Assembly: GCF_022668875.1 (NCBI RefSeq)
Contig: NZ_JAKGCR010000018.1
Location: forward strand, 19,737 to 83,736
Direction of reading: 5' to 3'
Length of the DNA: 64,000 bases
From: Domibacillus sp. PGB-M46
GTDB taxonomy: Bacteria; Bacillota; Bacilli; Bacillales; Domibacillaceae
This document shows positions 42,833 through 51,661 of this stretch, piece by piece. The notes under the pieces were generated by a model, which saw only the letters and a program-made list of their open reading frames with translations, had not been told where the DNA came from and did no database searches. The first letter of the stretch is position 1. The number at the start of each line of letters is the position of its first letter. The position numbers and the translations under genes are program-made.

Positions 42833-43511
42833 TTAAAACGGCCTCCTTTTTGGATACTTCATCAATAATCGCTTTTACGCTTATTTCAGGGCTGGTTAAG
42901 ATTGGCTTTGGTTTTGCTTTTAATGTTTTCAATGCTCTAGCCATAGAAAATTGGGCAAAAAGAATAACGTCGCATTCTAACGCCAACTCTTCCGCTTTCT
43001 GATGAATCAACTGATCGTGCTTAGTTTGATTCCGCTTCTGGAGAGCTTCGAAAGCTTCAGGAATAATAACCGTTTTAATAGAAACCTCTTTTCCATGCTT
43101 TGCAGCAATTCCTTCTAAAAGTCCTGTAGTGGTCGGTCCCGCCGCTGCCACTGTAGCAATCACACCGATCCGGCTTCCAATCTCTACGGCTCTCTCCAAC
43201 ATACTCAAATCCGCACTTAACATGGGAACTTCAAATAGATGGCTGATTTGAGCTACTGCCGGCGTAAAAGATGAGCAGGTCAGCAATATGCCGTCTACTC
43301 CATAATCGACTGCTTTCTGGGCTAGATTCAGCAGCCGCCTGACCATATCTTTCGTTACTGTATTCGTTTCATTTAATTCGAAAATCAAACTTTCATCCAT
43401 AAAGTTCACAATCGTGACATCGGGCGCATGCTCGCGAAAAGCTTCCAAAATCGGCTGTACGGAATTCATGGTTGCGTGTATCAGACCAATTTGGTATTCC
43501 TTCTCCTGCAT
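42825..43511 (-). CDS. aspartate/glutamate racemase family protein
   Basis: A 228-aa Asp/Glu/hydantoin racemase-fold protein. The first catalytic Cys is in LTCSSFTPAVAQI (about residue 81). The second site reads ILFAQFSMARAL, without a Cys, as in the non-racemase branches of the superfamily (decarboxylases and isomerases acting on malonates or maleate). SD GGAGGGAG precedes the ATG. First gene of the racemase-aldehyde dehydrogenase-alcohol dehydrogenase-SDR group, divergent from a LysR gene. Reaction unknown; racemisation is doubtful. Confidence 0.82.
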   Translation of the reverse strand: MQEKEYQIGLIHATMNSVQPILEAFREHAPDVTIVNFMDESLIFELNETNTVTKDMVRRLLNLAQKAVDYGVDGILLTCSSFTPAVAQISHLFEVPMLSADLSMLERAVEIGSRIGVIATVAAAGPTTTGLLEGIAAKHGKEVSIKTVIIPEAFEALQKRNQTKHDQLIHQKAEELALECDVILFAQFSMARALKTLKAKPKPILTSPEISVKAIIDEVSKKEAVLND

Positions 43512-43530
43512 CTCTACTCCCTCCCTCCCT

Positions 43531-43544
43531 TGAATTCGCTTACA
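43531..43544 (-). promoter_or_regulatory. cre-like box before the racemase-dehydrogenase operon
   Basis: TGTAAGCGAATTCA on the minus strand, 13 of 14 cre positions, 20 bp before the first gene. Suggests catabolite repression. A -10 TATAAT of this operon is at 43600-43605 (complement). Confidence 0.5.
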
Positions 43545-43676
43545 AAGATGATAAAAAATTTTTAAAAAGTTTACTTACTTGCTGTACGATAAATATATTA
43601 TAGTTAGATTAATTAATAAAATATTTATTTTTTATAAAGAATCATAGATTTTTTCGATGATAAGGCGGGAAATAGG

Positions 43677-44555
43677 ATGGGAACAAAAGACTGGATTATT
43701 TTACAAATGGTTTACAATGAAAAAAATATTACCAAAGCAGCGGAACGGCTGTATATGGCACAGCCAACCTTAACTTATCGGCTCCAGCAGATTGAGAAAG
43801 AATTTAATATTAAACTTTTTTATCGTGGGAGAAAAGGTGTTGATTTTACGGAAGAAGGAGAATTATTGGTTAAGCATGCTGCCGCTATGTTAAAGGAAGA
43901 ACAGAAAATAGAGGAACAGCTTCAGAATAAAGGCGGTGAAGTAAAAGGAACTTTGCGGTTAAGTGTATCCAGGACCTTCGCTTTTTACCGCCTGCCTCAG
44001 CTGCTTAAAGCCTTTCATGAAAAATTTCCTCAAGTTGAGTTTCATGTGACAACAGGCGTTAATCACGATGTGATTCAAACGGTTTATAAACAGGAAGCAC
44101 ATATCGGGATTGTAAGAGGAAATCATACATGGCCAAACAAAAGCATTACGATCTCAGAAGAGCATATTTGTGTTCTCTCTTCTCAAAAAATCGCTTTAGA
44201 AGAGCTTCCTTCTATGAGAAGAGTTGTTTACCAAACAGATCCGGCATTAAATATGGTGATTGAAAATTGGTGGAAGGCTCATTTTTCTAAACCGCCTATC
44301 AATCATATGGATGTTGATAATGTAGAAATAGCCAAAAGAATGGTGCTGAATGGGTTTGGCTACTGTATCGCACCCAGTATTGTATTAGAGGAACACGACC
44401 TTTTGCAAAAAGTTGTTTTAATGGACCAAAACGATTCTCCTGTTATTTGGAAAACACGTATGTTATACCGTGAGGAGTTAACAGAACTGGCCTTAGTAAA
44501 GGAGTTTGTTGATTTTGTCCAAATGTATGGTTTAATGACTTCCGAAGAAAAATAA
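43677..44555 (+). CDS. LysR family regulator
   Basis: A 292-aa LysR-type regulator with winged HTH (about residues 5-65: NEKNITKAAERLYMAQPTLT, LQQIEKEFNIKLFYRGRKG) and a two-lobe effector domain. It is a clear paralog of the LysR at 47886 (same IAQPTLT and VLNGFGYCIAPS patterns). SD-like AAGGCGGG precedes the ATG. Divergent from the racemase-dehydrogenase operon, which it most likely controls. Confidence 0.92.
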   Translation: MGTKDWIILQMVYNEKNITKAAERLYMAQPTLTYRLQQIEKEFNIKLFYRGRKGVDFTEEGELLVKHAAAMLKEEQKIEEQLQNKGGEVKGTLRLSVSRTFAFYRLPQLLKAFHEKFPQVEFHVTTGVNHDVIQTVYKQEAHIGIVRGNHTWPNKSITISEEHICVLSSQKIALEELPSMRRVVYQTDPALNMVIENWWKAHFSKPPINHMDVDNVEIAKRMVLNGFGYCIAPSIVLEEHDLLQKVVLMDQNDSPVIWKTRMLYREELTELALVKEFVDFVQMYGLMTSEEK

Positions 44556-44639
44556 AAAAATTGCTAGTTAATTAAACCACTCATTCTAAATAAAACCTTT
44601 ATTATTCACTACTTTTATTCCTTTTTCTATTGGGCACAG

Positions 44640-44675
44640 AAAAGCTCCTGATCAGTGCCAGGAGCTTTTCTGTCA
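44640..44675. terminator. bidirectional terminator
   Basis: GAAAAGCTCCTG / CAGGAGCTTTTC stem between the convergent LysR and HPr-like genes. Confidence 0.8.
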
Positions 44676-44924
44676 TTCATTCACGCATACAGGTACATTA
44701 TGCTGATGAAATACATAGGTCATCGCTTTTTTCGCTTCATCTTCATCCGGCCCATGAATTTCAAGTTCAAAGGTTTTGGAGCCTAGAATAGAATACGTCA
44801 GCCCAAGAATACTCTTTGCATCAAAACTTTTACGATCAGTTTTAATGACAATGCTGGATTGGAATTCTTGTGCTGTTTTATTAATTGCCACAACAAATTC
44901 GGCAAATGTATTGCTTATTTCCAT
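44673..44924 (-). CDS. HPr/Crh-like protein without the active-site histidine (paralog 2)
   Basis: An 83-aa HPr-fold protein, about 60% identical by eye to the one at 32040. The Ser46 segment (SFDAKSILGLTYSILGSK) is conserved. At the His15 position the text AEFVVAINKTAQEF gives Phe in place of His. SD AAGGAGGAG precedes the ATG. It lies 63 bp after acnA in the same direction, so it is probably co-transcribed with aconitase. That placement fits a Crh-like co-effector tied to citrate-cycle control. Not a PTS phosphocarrier. Confidence 0.82.
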   Translation of the reverse strand: MEISNTFAEFVVAINKTAQEFQSSIVIKTDRKSFDAKSILGLTYSILGSKTFELEIHGPDEDEAKKAMTYVFHQHNVPVCVNE

Positions 44925-44987
44925 GCTTTCTCCTCCTTCAAATAGTCATTTTCACATCAATAATTGCAGTCGAACAGATTACTTGCT

Positions 44988-47717
44988 TTATTTCACAGTT
45001 AGCGTGGATGTATGGTTTATTAATTGCCGGATGACTTTTTGCATAATGCCCCCGTGCCGGTAATATTCGACATCTACAATATTGTCCAGCCGCACAAATA
45101 CATTAAATTCAAAAGCTTTTCCGTTTTCGCCTATTGCTTTAATTCTAATCTTTTGCCCGGGCTGAATCTCGTCTGATAAGCCGATTGTTTGAAAGATTTC
45201 TGTTCCTTCAATCCCTAAAGATTCCACGTTTTCCCCGTTCTCAAACTGAAGAGGAAGCACACCCATTCCAACCAGGTTGCTGCGGTGAATACGTTCAAAA
45301 CTTTCGGCAATCACCGCTTTAACACCGAGCAGTGCTGTACCTTTCGCCGCCCAGTCACGGGAACTGCCTGTGCCGTATTCTTTTCCGGCGACAATAAACA
45401 GTGGCGTATGATCTTTTTTGTATTTTAGCGACGCCTCATACATCGACATGACTTCCCCGCTCGGCAAGTATTTCGTTACGCCCCCTTCTGAGCCGGGAAC
45501 CAGGTAGTTGCGGATTCGATGATTAGCCAGCGCTCCCCGAATCATGACTTGGTGATTGCCGCGCCGTGAAGGATAAGAATTCAAATCTCTCGGCTTCACA
45601 CCACGGCTTTTTAAATATAAACCGGCCGTACTGTTAGCTGGCACTACGCCAGACGGCGACAGATGATCTGTTGTGACCGAGTGCCCTAATACGGCTATCG
45701 CACGGGCATGCTGGAAATCAGCGATATTTCCTGGCTCGGCAGTCAGGTCTTTTAAGAATGGCGGCTCCTGCACGTAGGTTGAAGATTCCTCCCAGTCAAA
45801 AAGCGGCCCTTCCGGAATCTCTAATCCGTTCCATCTTTCATTGGCTTTGAGTATATTTTGATACCTCATTTGAAACAGCTCGGGCCGCAGGGCATCCCCA
45901 AGCCATTTTTGTGTATCCGCTAAAGACGGCCAAATATCACGCAGATACACAGGCTGATTGCTGGAGTCATGCCCAATAGGCTCTGTTGCAAAGTCAATAT
46001 CAACGGTACCAGCCAGTGCATAAGCAACAACTAAAGGTGGTGAAGCCAGATAATTGGCTTTGATCTCAGGATGAACACGGCCTTCAAAATTACGGTTTCC
46101 TGACAGAACGCCTGCTACCGTCAAGTCGTGCTGGCTGATCGCTTCGCTTACTTCAGCAGGAAGCGGCCCTGAGTTGCCGATGCAGGTGGCACATCCATAC
46201 CCGGCAATGTGAAAGCCCAGTTTTTCTAAATATGGAAGCAGCCCTGATTCCTGAAGATAATCGGTGACTACACGTGATCCTGGCGTTAAGGAACTTTTTA
46301 CAAAAGCAGGCTTAGACAATCCCTTCTCAACTGCCCTTTTCGCAAGCAGCCCTGCCATCATAAGCACGGTTGGATTGGACGTATTGGTGCAGCTTGTAAT
46401 AGCTGCCAGCACGACGGAGCCATTTTCTATAACGGACGTTTCCCCGCTTTCATGCGTAACCGGAACTTCTTTTTTCAGCGCTTCCCCGGTAACACCATAG
46501 CCGCCCTCGGTTACTGGCTTGCGGATGATTTCCCGGTACTTTTCTTTCATGTCTGTTAAGCTGATCCGGTCCTGCGGCCGTTTCGGTCCAGCTAAAGAAG
46601 GGACAACAGTCGATAAATCCAGCTCAATCACTTCAGGATAATCCGGATCTTCGCTGTCTTTTTCCATAAACATGCCCTGAGCTTTGTAATACGCTTCAAC
46701 AAGATTGACCTGCTCCTCCTCGCGGCCGATCAGCCGCAGGTAATGAATCGTCTGCTCGTCTACGGGGAAAAAGCCCATTGTAGCTCCGTATTCTGGCGCC
46801 ATATTCGCAACAGTGGCGCGGTCAGCTACGCTCATAGAACGCACGCCGTCACCAAAAAACTCTACAAACTTTCCAACCACGCCTTTTTGACGAAGAATGT
46901 TTGTAATGGTTAGAGCAAGATCTGTGGATGTTGTTCCTTCTGGAAGTGATCCGGTCAGCCGGAAGCCGACCACTTCCGGTATGGCAAAATACAAAGGCTG
47001 TCCAAGCATCGCTGCTTCCGCTTCTATACCGCCTACTCCCCATGCCACAATCCCAAGGCCATTTATCATGGTCGTGTGAGAGTCTGTTCCAACAAGTGAA
47101 TCAGGATAAATAACGGTCTGCCCCTCTTCACTCTTTTTGGCCGTAACAGTGGACAAATACTCCATGTTAATTTGGTGCATGATGCCGGAAGAAGGCGGGA
47201 TAATGTTCACGTTCTCAAATGCCTGCTGTGCCCAGCGCAGGAAACGAAACCGCTCACCATTGCGCTCCATGTTCACTTTCTCATTGAGCTCTAGTGCATC
47301 TGGCCGGGCAAAATAATCAACGGTTACCGAATGATCCACGACTAGATCAACTGGAATCAAAGGATTGACAGCCGAAACATTTCCCCCTGAGCGCTTCATC
47401 GTTTCACGCATAGCGGCTAAATCCACAATGGCCGGAAGCCCTGTTGTATCATGCAATAAGATACGTACAGGTTTAAAAGGAACTTCTTCATTCGGTTCTC
47501 TTTCCACTGTCCAGTCCGCCAGCTTCCGGATATGCTCTTCCGTTATGGAGGTTCCATCGAATGTACGGATGGCCGCTTCCAGCAGTACCTTGATGGAATA
47601 AGGGAGTCTTGCTATATGCTGAAACTTTTGATTGTCTAATTGATGAATGGGATAATACTTGTATTCGTTTTCATTTACTTTCAGGCTGACTGGCTCGATA
47701 TATCCTTTTTTCTCCAT
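44988..47717 (-). CDS. acnA: aconitate hydratase
   Basis: A 909-aa cytosolic aconitase (AcnA/IRP type) that interconverts citrate and isocitrate. The [4Fe-4S] ligands are the Cys in TSCTNTSNPTV (about residue 440) and the pair in YGCATCIGNSG (about 508-511). Substrate residues lie in DSHTTMINGLGIVAWGVGG and GTGSSRDWAAKG. SD AAGGGG precedes the ATG. The promoter (TATGAT -10, 47762-47767) carries a block shared with citM and tctC. In B. subtilis the orthologous citB is controlled by the LysR protein CcpC; the divergent LysR gene here may play that part. Confidence 0.96.
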   Translation of the reverse strand: MEKKGYIEPVSLKVNENEYKYYPIHQLDNQKFQHIARLPYSIKVLLEAAIRTFDGTSITEEHIRKLADWTVEREPNEEVPFKPVRILLHDTTGLPAIVDLAAMRETMKRSGGNVSAVNPLIPVDLVVDHSVTVDYFARPDALELNEKVNMERNGERFRFLRWAQQAFENVNIIPPSSGIMHQINMEYLSTVTAKKSEEGQTVIYPDSLVGTDSHTTMINGLGIVAWGVGGIEAEAAMLGQPLYFAIPEVVGFRLTGSLPEGTTSTDLALTITNILRQKGVVGKFVEFFGDGVRSMSVADRATVANMAPEYGATMGFFPVDEQTIHYLRLIGREEEQVNLVEAYYKAQGMFMEKDSEDPDYPEVIELDLSTVVPSLAGPKRPQDRISLTDMKEKYREIIRKPVTEGGYGVTGEALKKEVPVTHESGETSVIENGSVVLAAITSCTNTSNPTVLMMAGLLAKRAVEKGLSKPAFVKSSLTPGSRVVTDYLQESGLLPYLEKLGFHIAGYGCATCIGNSGPLPAEVSEAISQHDLTVAGVLSGNRNFEGRVHPEIKANYLASPPLVVAYALAGTVDIDFATEPIGHDSSNQPVYLRDIWPSLADTQKWLGDALRPELFQMRYQNILKANERWNGLEIPEGPLFDWEESSTYVQEPPFLKDLTAEPGNIADFQHARAIAVLGHSVTTDHLSPSGVVPANSTAGLYLKSRGVKPRDLNSYPSRRGNHQVMIRGALANHRIRNYLVPGSEGGVTKYLPSGEVMSMYEASLKYKKDHTPLFIVAGKEYGTGSSRDWAAKGTALLGVKAVIAESFERIHRSNLVGMGVLPLQFENGENVESLGIEGTEIFQTIGLSDEIQPGQKIRIKAIGENGKAFEFNVFVRLDNIVDVEYYRHGGIMQKVIRQLINHTSTLTVK

Positions 47718-47758
47718 GCCGTTTCCCCTTTTCTGTTCTAAATAGAAATTAGCTTATC

Positions 47759-47828
47759 TCTATCATACTGAATCGTTTCTTTTCGAAAAAATAGCATTTT
47801 TTCATAGTTAAACATGAACGATTTCCAT
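47759..47828 (-). promoter_or_regulatory. acnA promoter with shared LysR block (copy 1)
   Basis: 70-bp block aligning without gaps to 51523-51592. Key parts: ATAGCATTTTTTCATAGT (47791-47808) and -10 TATGAT (complement of 47762-47767), 29 bp apart. No good -35, as expected for a LysR-activated promoter. Confidence 0.7.
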
Positions 47829-47885
47829 CTTTCTTCTTTAGAAACCATAAAGGGTATGATATGTTTTAGAAAAAGGAGGACACAT

Positions 47886-48749
47886 ATGGACGATCGGGAC
47901 TGGTTAATTTTACATACACTTTTTCATGAAAAAAGCATTACGAAAGCAGGACAAACCCTTTTTATCGCCCAGCCAACCTTGACGAAACGGCTGAAGCAGA
48001 TTGAAACGGAATTTGGGGTTAAAATTGTAAACCGGGGCATTAAAGGCGTACAGTTTACGCCTGAAGGAGAATATTTAGCAAAACGTGCTGAAGAACTTTT
48101 AGGTACATTTCGTGAAATTAAAGAAGAAGTTGATAATTTTAACCATATTGTGGCCGGCACACTTCGGATTGGTGTTTCAAACTTTATCAGCAAATACAAA
48201 CTCCCTGGCTGGTTAAAACAATTTAAGGAACAGTATCCGGACGTTGAATTTCAAATTGAAACCGCCTATAGCAGGCAGATCTACCAGCTTGCTTACAATC
48301 ATGATATCCATATTGGCTTTATCCGCGGCGAATACAACTGGCCCGGCCACAAAGAGCAGCTGTTTGAAGAAAATCTATGTGTGTTTTCCAATGAGCCGGT
48401 CACACTCGAAGATCTGCCTCATCTGGCCAGGATTGATTATCAAACGGACCAGCTTTATAAACATATGACAGATAATTGGTGGGCTGAGCACTACTCACAC
48501 CCGCCTTCAATTGGCATCACGGTAGACCGGGCTGATACATGCAAGGAAATGGTGTTAAATGGTTTAGGTTATGCCATACTGCCTTCTTTATTTTTTAATG
48601 AAACGGATCCTATTTACAAAATTCCGCTTCACACCAAAGACGGACAGGCACTGACACAAAAAACGTGGATGGTGTATCATCCAGAAGCTGAAGAATTAAA
48701 CGTCGTAAAAGCATTTGCTGATTTTATTAAGCAGCATGTCACTTATTAA
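47886..48749 (+). CDS. LysR family regulator of the tricarboxylate module
   Basis: A 287-aa LysR-type regulator: winged HTH (HEKSITKAGQTLFIAQPTLT, RGIKGVQFTPEGEY) and periplasmic-binding-like effector domain (IVAGTLRIGVSNFIS, MVLNGLGYAILPS). SD AAGGAGG supports ATG 47886; an earlier in-frame ATG lies in the promoter block. Divergent from acnA. The same binding block occurs at citM and tctC, so this protein probably controls all three with citrate or a related acid as effector. It is a paralog of the LysR at 43677. Confidence 0.92.
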   Translation: MDDRDWLILHTLFHEKSITKAGQTLFIAQPTLTKRLKQIETEFGVKIVNRGIKGVQFTPEGEYLAKRAEELLGTFREIKEEVDNFNHIVAGTLRIGVSNFISKYKLPGWLKQFKEQYPDVEFQIETAYSRQIYQLAYNHDIHIGFIRGEYNWPGHKEQLFEENLCVFSNEPVTLEDLPHLARIDYQTDQLYKHMTDNWWAEHYSHPPSIGITVDRADTCKEMVLNGLGYAILPSLFFNETDPIYKIPLHTKDGQALTQKTWMVYHPEAEELNVVKAFADFIKQHVTY

Positions 48750-48754
48750 GAACT

Positions 48755-49087
48755 AAAAAAAACAGGCCAGAAAAACTGGCCTGTTCAGACTGTAGACAAA
48801 AGGGACTCGGAATGCCCCCATTCCAAGTCCCTTTTCAAATTTCAATGAGGTTTTCTCAAAAATTAACTGCAAAATAAGCAGGAATTGTGCATATCGCCGA
48901 GTGCCTATTTTTAGGCTGCTGCTAGACCTTTCCATGTCCAGCAGGCCAGCTTCTTCAAATTCATGGCAGCAAAAGTCAGCATCGCCTGCATGGACAATTT
49001 TTTAAGTTCCCTCAGGGTTGTCCATCGCATGCCATGCTTTTCCTTCGCGTCGGCAAAGACACGCTCGATGGGCTCCTTCTTTTTCAC
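48755..49087 (-). mobile_element. IS1182-family transposase 3' remnant
   Basis: Codons 49087-48911 (minus) read KKKEPIERVFADAKEKHGMR, WTTLRELKKLSMQAMLTFAA, MNLKKLACWTWKGLAAA, stop: the C-terminus of an IS1182-type DDE transposase. Past the stop come an inverted repeat (AAGGGACT ... AGTCCCTT, 48798-48836), the end motif TGTAGACAAA, and a terminal hairpin AACAGGCCAG / CTGGCCTGTT with T run (48755-48785). The element's 5' part is gone. Confidence 0.85.
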
Positions 49088-49136
49088 TATTTAATTTGTA
49101 TTCAATAAGGATGGATAAAGCTTTTATGAAGAACGT

Positions 49137-49622
49137 TTATTTTTTGATGATCCGCTTGGCTCCCACATAACGGTCTTTCCAGTATTTATCGCTCATTTTC
49201 ACGATTTTCACACCTTTTGATGTAGCCCCGACAAACTTGCCATCTCCTCTATAAATCGCCACAAAAGAAACTTTTCCTTTTTTGCCCGATGTCGCGTAGA
49301 AAACTAAATCCCCAAGTTGCAAGTTTTCTTGGCTAACAGCTTTTCCTAGTTTATACTGTTCTACACTTGTGCGCGGAATTTTCATTTTTGTCGCTGCTGT
49401 TTTGTATGCGTATTGAGTAAATCCGCTCGCGTCAAATCCTTTTGGTGTTGTTCCACCGTATTTAAACGGGCTTCCTACGTATCTTTCAGCTGTGGCTGAT
49501 ACTTCTTCCCCATAGTTAATTGTCGCAAATGCCGAGCTTGAACCGAAGAGAAATGCTGCCACCATCGAAAAAATTGCCAAAACTTTCACTACCCACTTTG
49601 GACTCGCTACACCAGGGCTCAA
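49137..49622 (-). CDS. secreted NlpC/P60-fold protein lacking catalytic Cys and His
   Basis: A 161-aa exported protein. The signal peptide ends SSAFA. The NlpC/P60 domain fills about residues 40-155: VGSPFKYGGTTPKGFDASGF stands where active peptidoglycan endopeptidases have GFDCSGF, and GKVSFVAIYRGDGKFVGAT stands where they have GHVGIYxGxGxxIHA. The nucleophile Cys is Ala and the catalytic His is Phe. It should not cut peptides but may bind cell wall. Start TTG 49622 with SD GGGAGG. It lies between two IS1182-type ends. Confidence 0.8.
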   Translation of the reverse strand: MSPGVASPKWVVKVLAIFSMVAAFLFGSSSAFATINYGEEVSATAERYVGSPFKYGGTTPKGFDASGFTQYAYKTAATKMKIPRTSVEQYKLGKAVSQENLQLGDLVFYATSGKKGKVSFVAIYRGDGKFVGATSKGVKIVKMSDKYWKDRYVGAKRIIKK

Positions 49623-49861
49623 CTGTTTTCCTCCCTTAAATAAAAATCAACTACAAAAGTAAATATATTACGCTTGATTCAGTTACATGACTCAATTATG
49701 AAATTTTTACCATAATAGATTATTTTATACAAATGTATGTTTTTTTATAAATAGGACTGCCTCTTAAGAAAGAGACAGTCTTTTTTAATATTGAATGAGC
49801 GATCATGATTTTGTGTTGTTTTAGTCAGAAGCCAACTAAATAAGCTAAAACAAAAAGAAGA
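49623..49861 (+). other. intergenic region with isolated plus-strand terminator
   Basis: A hairpin GACTGCCTCTT / AAGAGACAGTC (about 49757-49782) followed by TTTTTT on the plus strand. No plus-strand gene precedes it within the bracketed segment. No other feature seen. Confidence 0.35.
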
Positions 49862-49943
49862 AATCCCCATTTTCGTAGAAGTTCTTTTCGAAAACAGGGT
49901 TTGTCTACACTCTGAACAGGCCAGAGAAACTGGCCTGTTTTTT
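49862..49943 (+). repeat. solo IS1182-type end, inverted relative to 48755-48800
   Basis: A foldback (CCCCATTTTCG ... CGAAAACAGGG) followed by TTTGTCTACA (49900-49909), CTCTGAACAGGCCAG and a hairpin with T run. It is the inverted counterpart of the IS remnant end at 48755-48800. The two ends bracket the NlpC/P60-like gene. Confidence 0.65.
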
Positions 49944-49973
49944 ATGTGAACAAAAGTAGCAGCAACCGGGTAT

Positions 49974-51278
49974 TTACATAGAAATTGCCCCTGTTAATAG
50001 TGCTGCAATAATCATGACCACACAAGTTCCGACTGCCCACTTTAAAATAAATTTCTGGTGCTCTCCAAAATCTACTTTTGCCATTCCGACTAACAGATGA
50101 GTGGAAGCAATAAGCGGGCTCATGGCGTGAAGCGGCTGGCCGAGCACGGATGCTCTGGCAATTTCAACCGGTTCCACCCCGTACGCTGCCGCGGTTTGCG
50201 CAATAATAGGTACTACACCAAAATAATATGGATCATTTGCCATGACATATGTTAAAGGCATACTGGTGATCGCAGTTATTAAAGCGAAAGACGAGCCAAG
50301 TTCTTCAGGGATAATGGATATGAGGCTGTTCGCCATTTCATCCACCATATGCGTCCCAGAAAGAATACCTGTGAAAACGCCTGAAGCAAAAATTAACGCA
50401 ACTACAATTAGGACACTGTCAGAATGAGAAGCCAATACTTTTTTTTGAATTTCAAGGTTTGGATAATTTACTAACAGTGCCAAAGCAAACCCAATTAGAA
50501 ACAGAACAGGCAGAGGAAGAATCCCTATAACCAGCGCTGTGATTAACGACAGCGTAAGAAGAAAATTAAACCAGATTAGCTTGGGCCGTTTTAACTCTGA
50601 ATCTACTACAGTAGCTGCTTCCTCCTGAAACTGCAGCGGAAGCTTCGACATATCCAAATCCAGGATTCCAAGTCTGGTGCGTTCTTTTTTCCCCAGCACA
50701 TATGCTGTAAAAAACACCCAACCCAAACCTGCCGCCATGATTGGAACAAGAGGAAGAAACACATCATTCGCATCTAAATTTAATGCGCTTACAGCTCTTG
50801 CCGTTGGCCCTCCCCACGGCAGCATATTCATCACCCCAAAAGCCATCATGGATACACAGGTTAAAATAAGCGGGTTCATCCCAAGGTACGTATAAAGAGG
50901 CAGCATCGCTGAAACGGTTATAATATAAGTAGTTGTCCCATCACCGTCAAAGGCAACAAGGGCAGAAAGAACCGCTGTTCCGATGACAATTTTTAAAGGA
51001 TCTCCTTTAACGATGGCTAATATTTTCTTGATAAGCGGTTCAAACAAGCCGGCATCTATCATAATGCCAAAATACATAACCGCAAACATGAGCATAATCC
51101 CTGTCGGCGCTACCCCGCTAAGCCCTTCCAGTATCATGGGGCCCAATTCTTTTCCGAAACCGCCAATGATCGCAAAAAACAAAGGCACCACAATTAAAGC
51201 GAGTAAAGCTGACATCTTTCGAGTAACGATCAAAATAATAAACACCAGCATCATAACAAAACCCAATAACGAAACCAT
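49974..51278 (-). CDS. CitMHS-family citrate/divalent metal transporter
   Basis: A 434-aa membrane transporter of about 11-12 helices of the citrate-Mg2+:H+ symporter family (CitM/CitH). Family text: MYFGIMIDAGLFEPLIKKIL, AFDGDGTTTYIITVSAMLPL, MNMLPWGGPTARA, and NDPYYFGVVPIIAQTA with SPLIASTHLLVG. Start ATG 51278 is chosen by SD AGGAGGG; an ORF start at 51362 is upstream of the cre box. It carries a LysR block promoter and lies beside acnA and tctCBA, so uptake feeds aconitase directly. Confidence 0.93.
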   Translation of the reverse strand: MVSLLGFVMMLVFIILIVTRKMSALLALIVVPLFFAIIGGFGKELGPMILEGLSGVAPTGIMLMFAVMYFGIMIDAGLFEPLIKKILAIVKGDPLKIVIGTAVLSALVAFDGDGTTTYIITVSAMLPLYTYLGMNPLILTCVSMMAFGVMNMLPWGGPTARAVSALNLDANDVFLPLVPIMAAGLGWVFFTAYVLGKKERTRLGILDLDMSKLPLQFQEEAATVVDSELKRPKLIWFNFLLTLSLITALVIGILPLPVLFLIGFALALLVNYPNLEIQKKVLASHSDSVLIVVALIFASGVFTGILSGTHMVDEMANSLISIIPEELGSSFALITAITSMPLTYVMANDPYYFGVVPIIAQTAAAYGVEPVEIARASVLGQPLHAMSPLIASTHLLVGMAKVDFGEHQKFILKWAVGTCVVMIIAALLTGAISM

Positions 51279-51298
51279 CCAATCCCTCCTATTATCTT

Positions 51299-51312
51299 TG
51301 TATACGCTTACA
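51299..51312 (-). promoter_or_regulatory. cre-like box between citM promoter and start
   Basis: TGTAAGCGTATACA on the minus strand, 13 of 14 cre positions. Its place downstream of the promoter suggests a CcpA roadblock. Confidence 0.55.
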
Positions 51313-51522
51313 ACAACTTGCACACCATCCTGCTTTGAAACAAGCTGCCCTTGACCCTTCATTCATTGTTTGCAAGTCTTTTATTCTGTTAAATGGCTGC
51401 TTCATCTGAACTTGAAACTGGATGATTCCAGCTCTATGTACCATTTTCCACCTTCTTTTGTGACGTTTTTGTTCGTTTTTGCCCCCTTTTCCTCTTTTGT
51501 TTTTGCATCAAGCAGGCTTGTT

Positions 51523-51592
51523 TCTATCATACTGAATGGCGCTTCTCTGTAAAAATAGCGATTTTTCATAGTGAAGCATCACCAATTTCCAT
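51523..51592 (-). promoter_or_regulatory. citM promoter with shared LysR block (copy 2)
   Basis: Gap-free match to the acnA block: TCTATCATACTGAAT, then ATAGCGATTTTTCATAGT (51555-51572) and -10 TATGAT (complement of 51526-51531), again 29 bp apart. Confidence 0.7.
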
Positions 51593-51661
51593 TGATCATA
51601 GTTTATTCCGGCGTTTTAACCCATTCTGACCGCCTCATTATTTAATCCCTTCATGCCATTC

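Noticed and set aside
43642..43659. Fourth LysR block (ATAGATTTTTTCGATGAT) near the LysR gene at 43677
   Set aside because: Similarity to the three good blocks is partial and its distance to the divergent -10 box is about 40 bp rather than 29-30.
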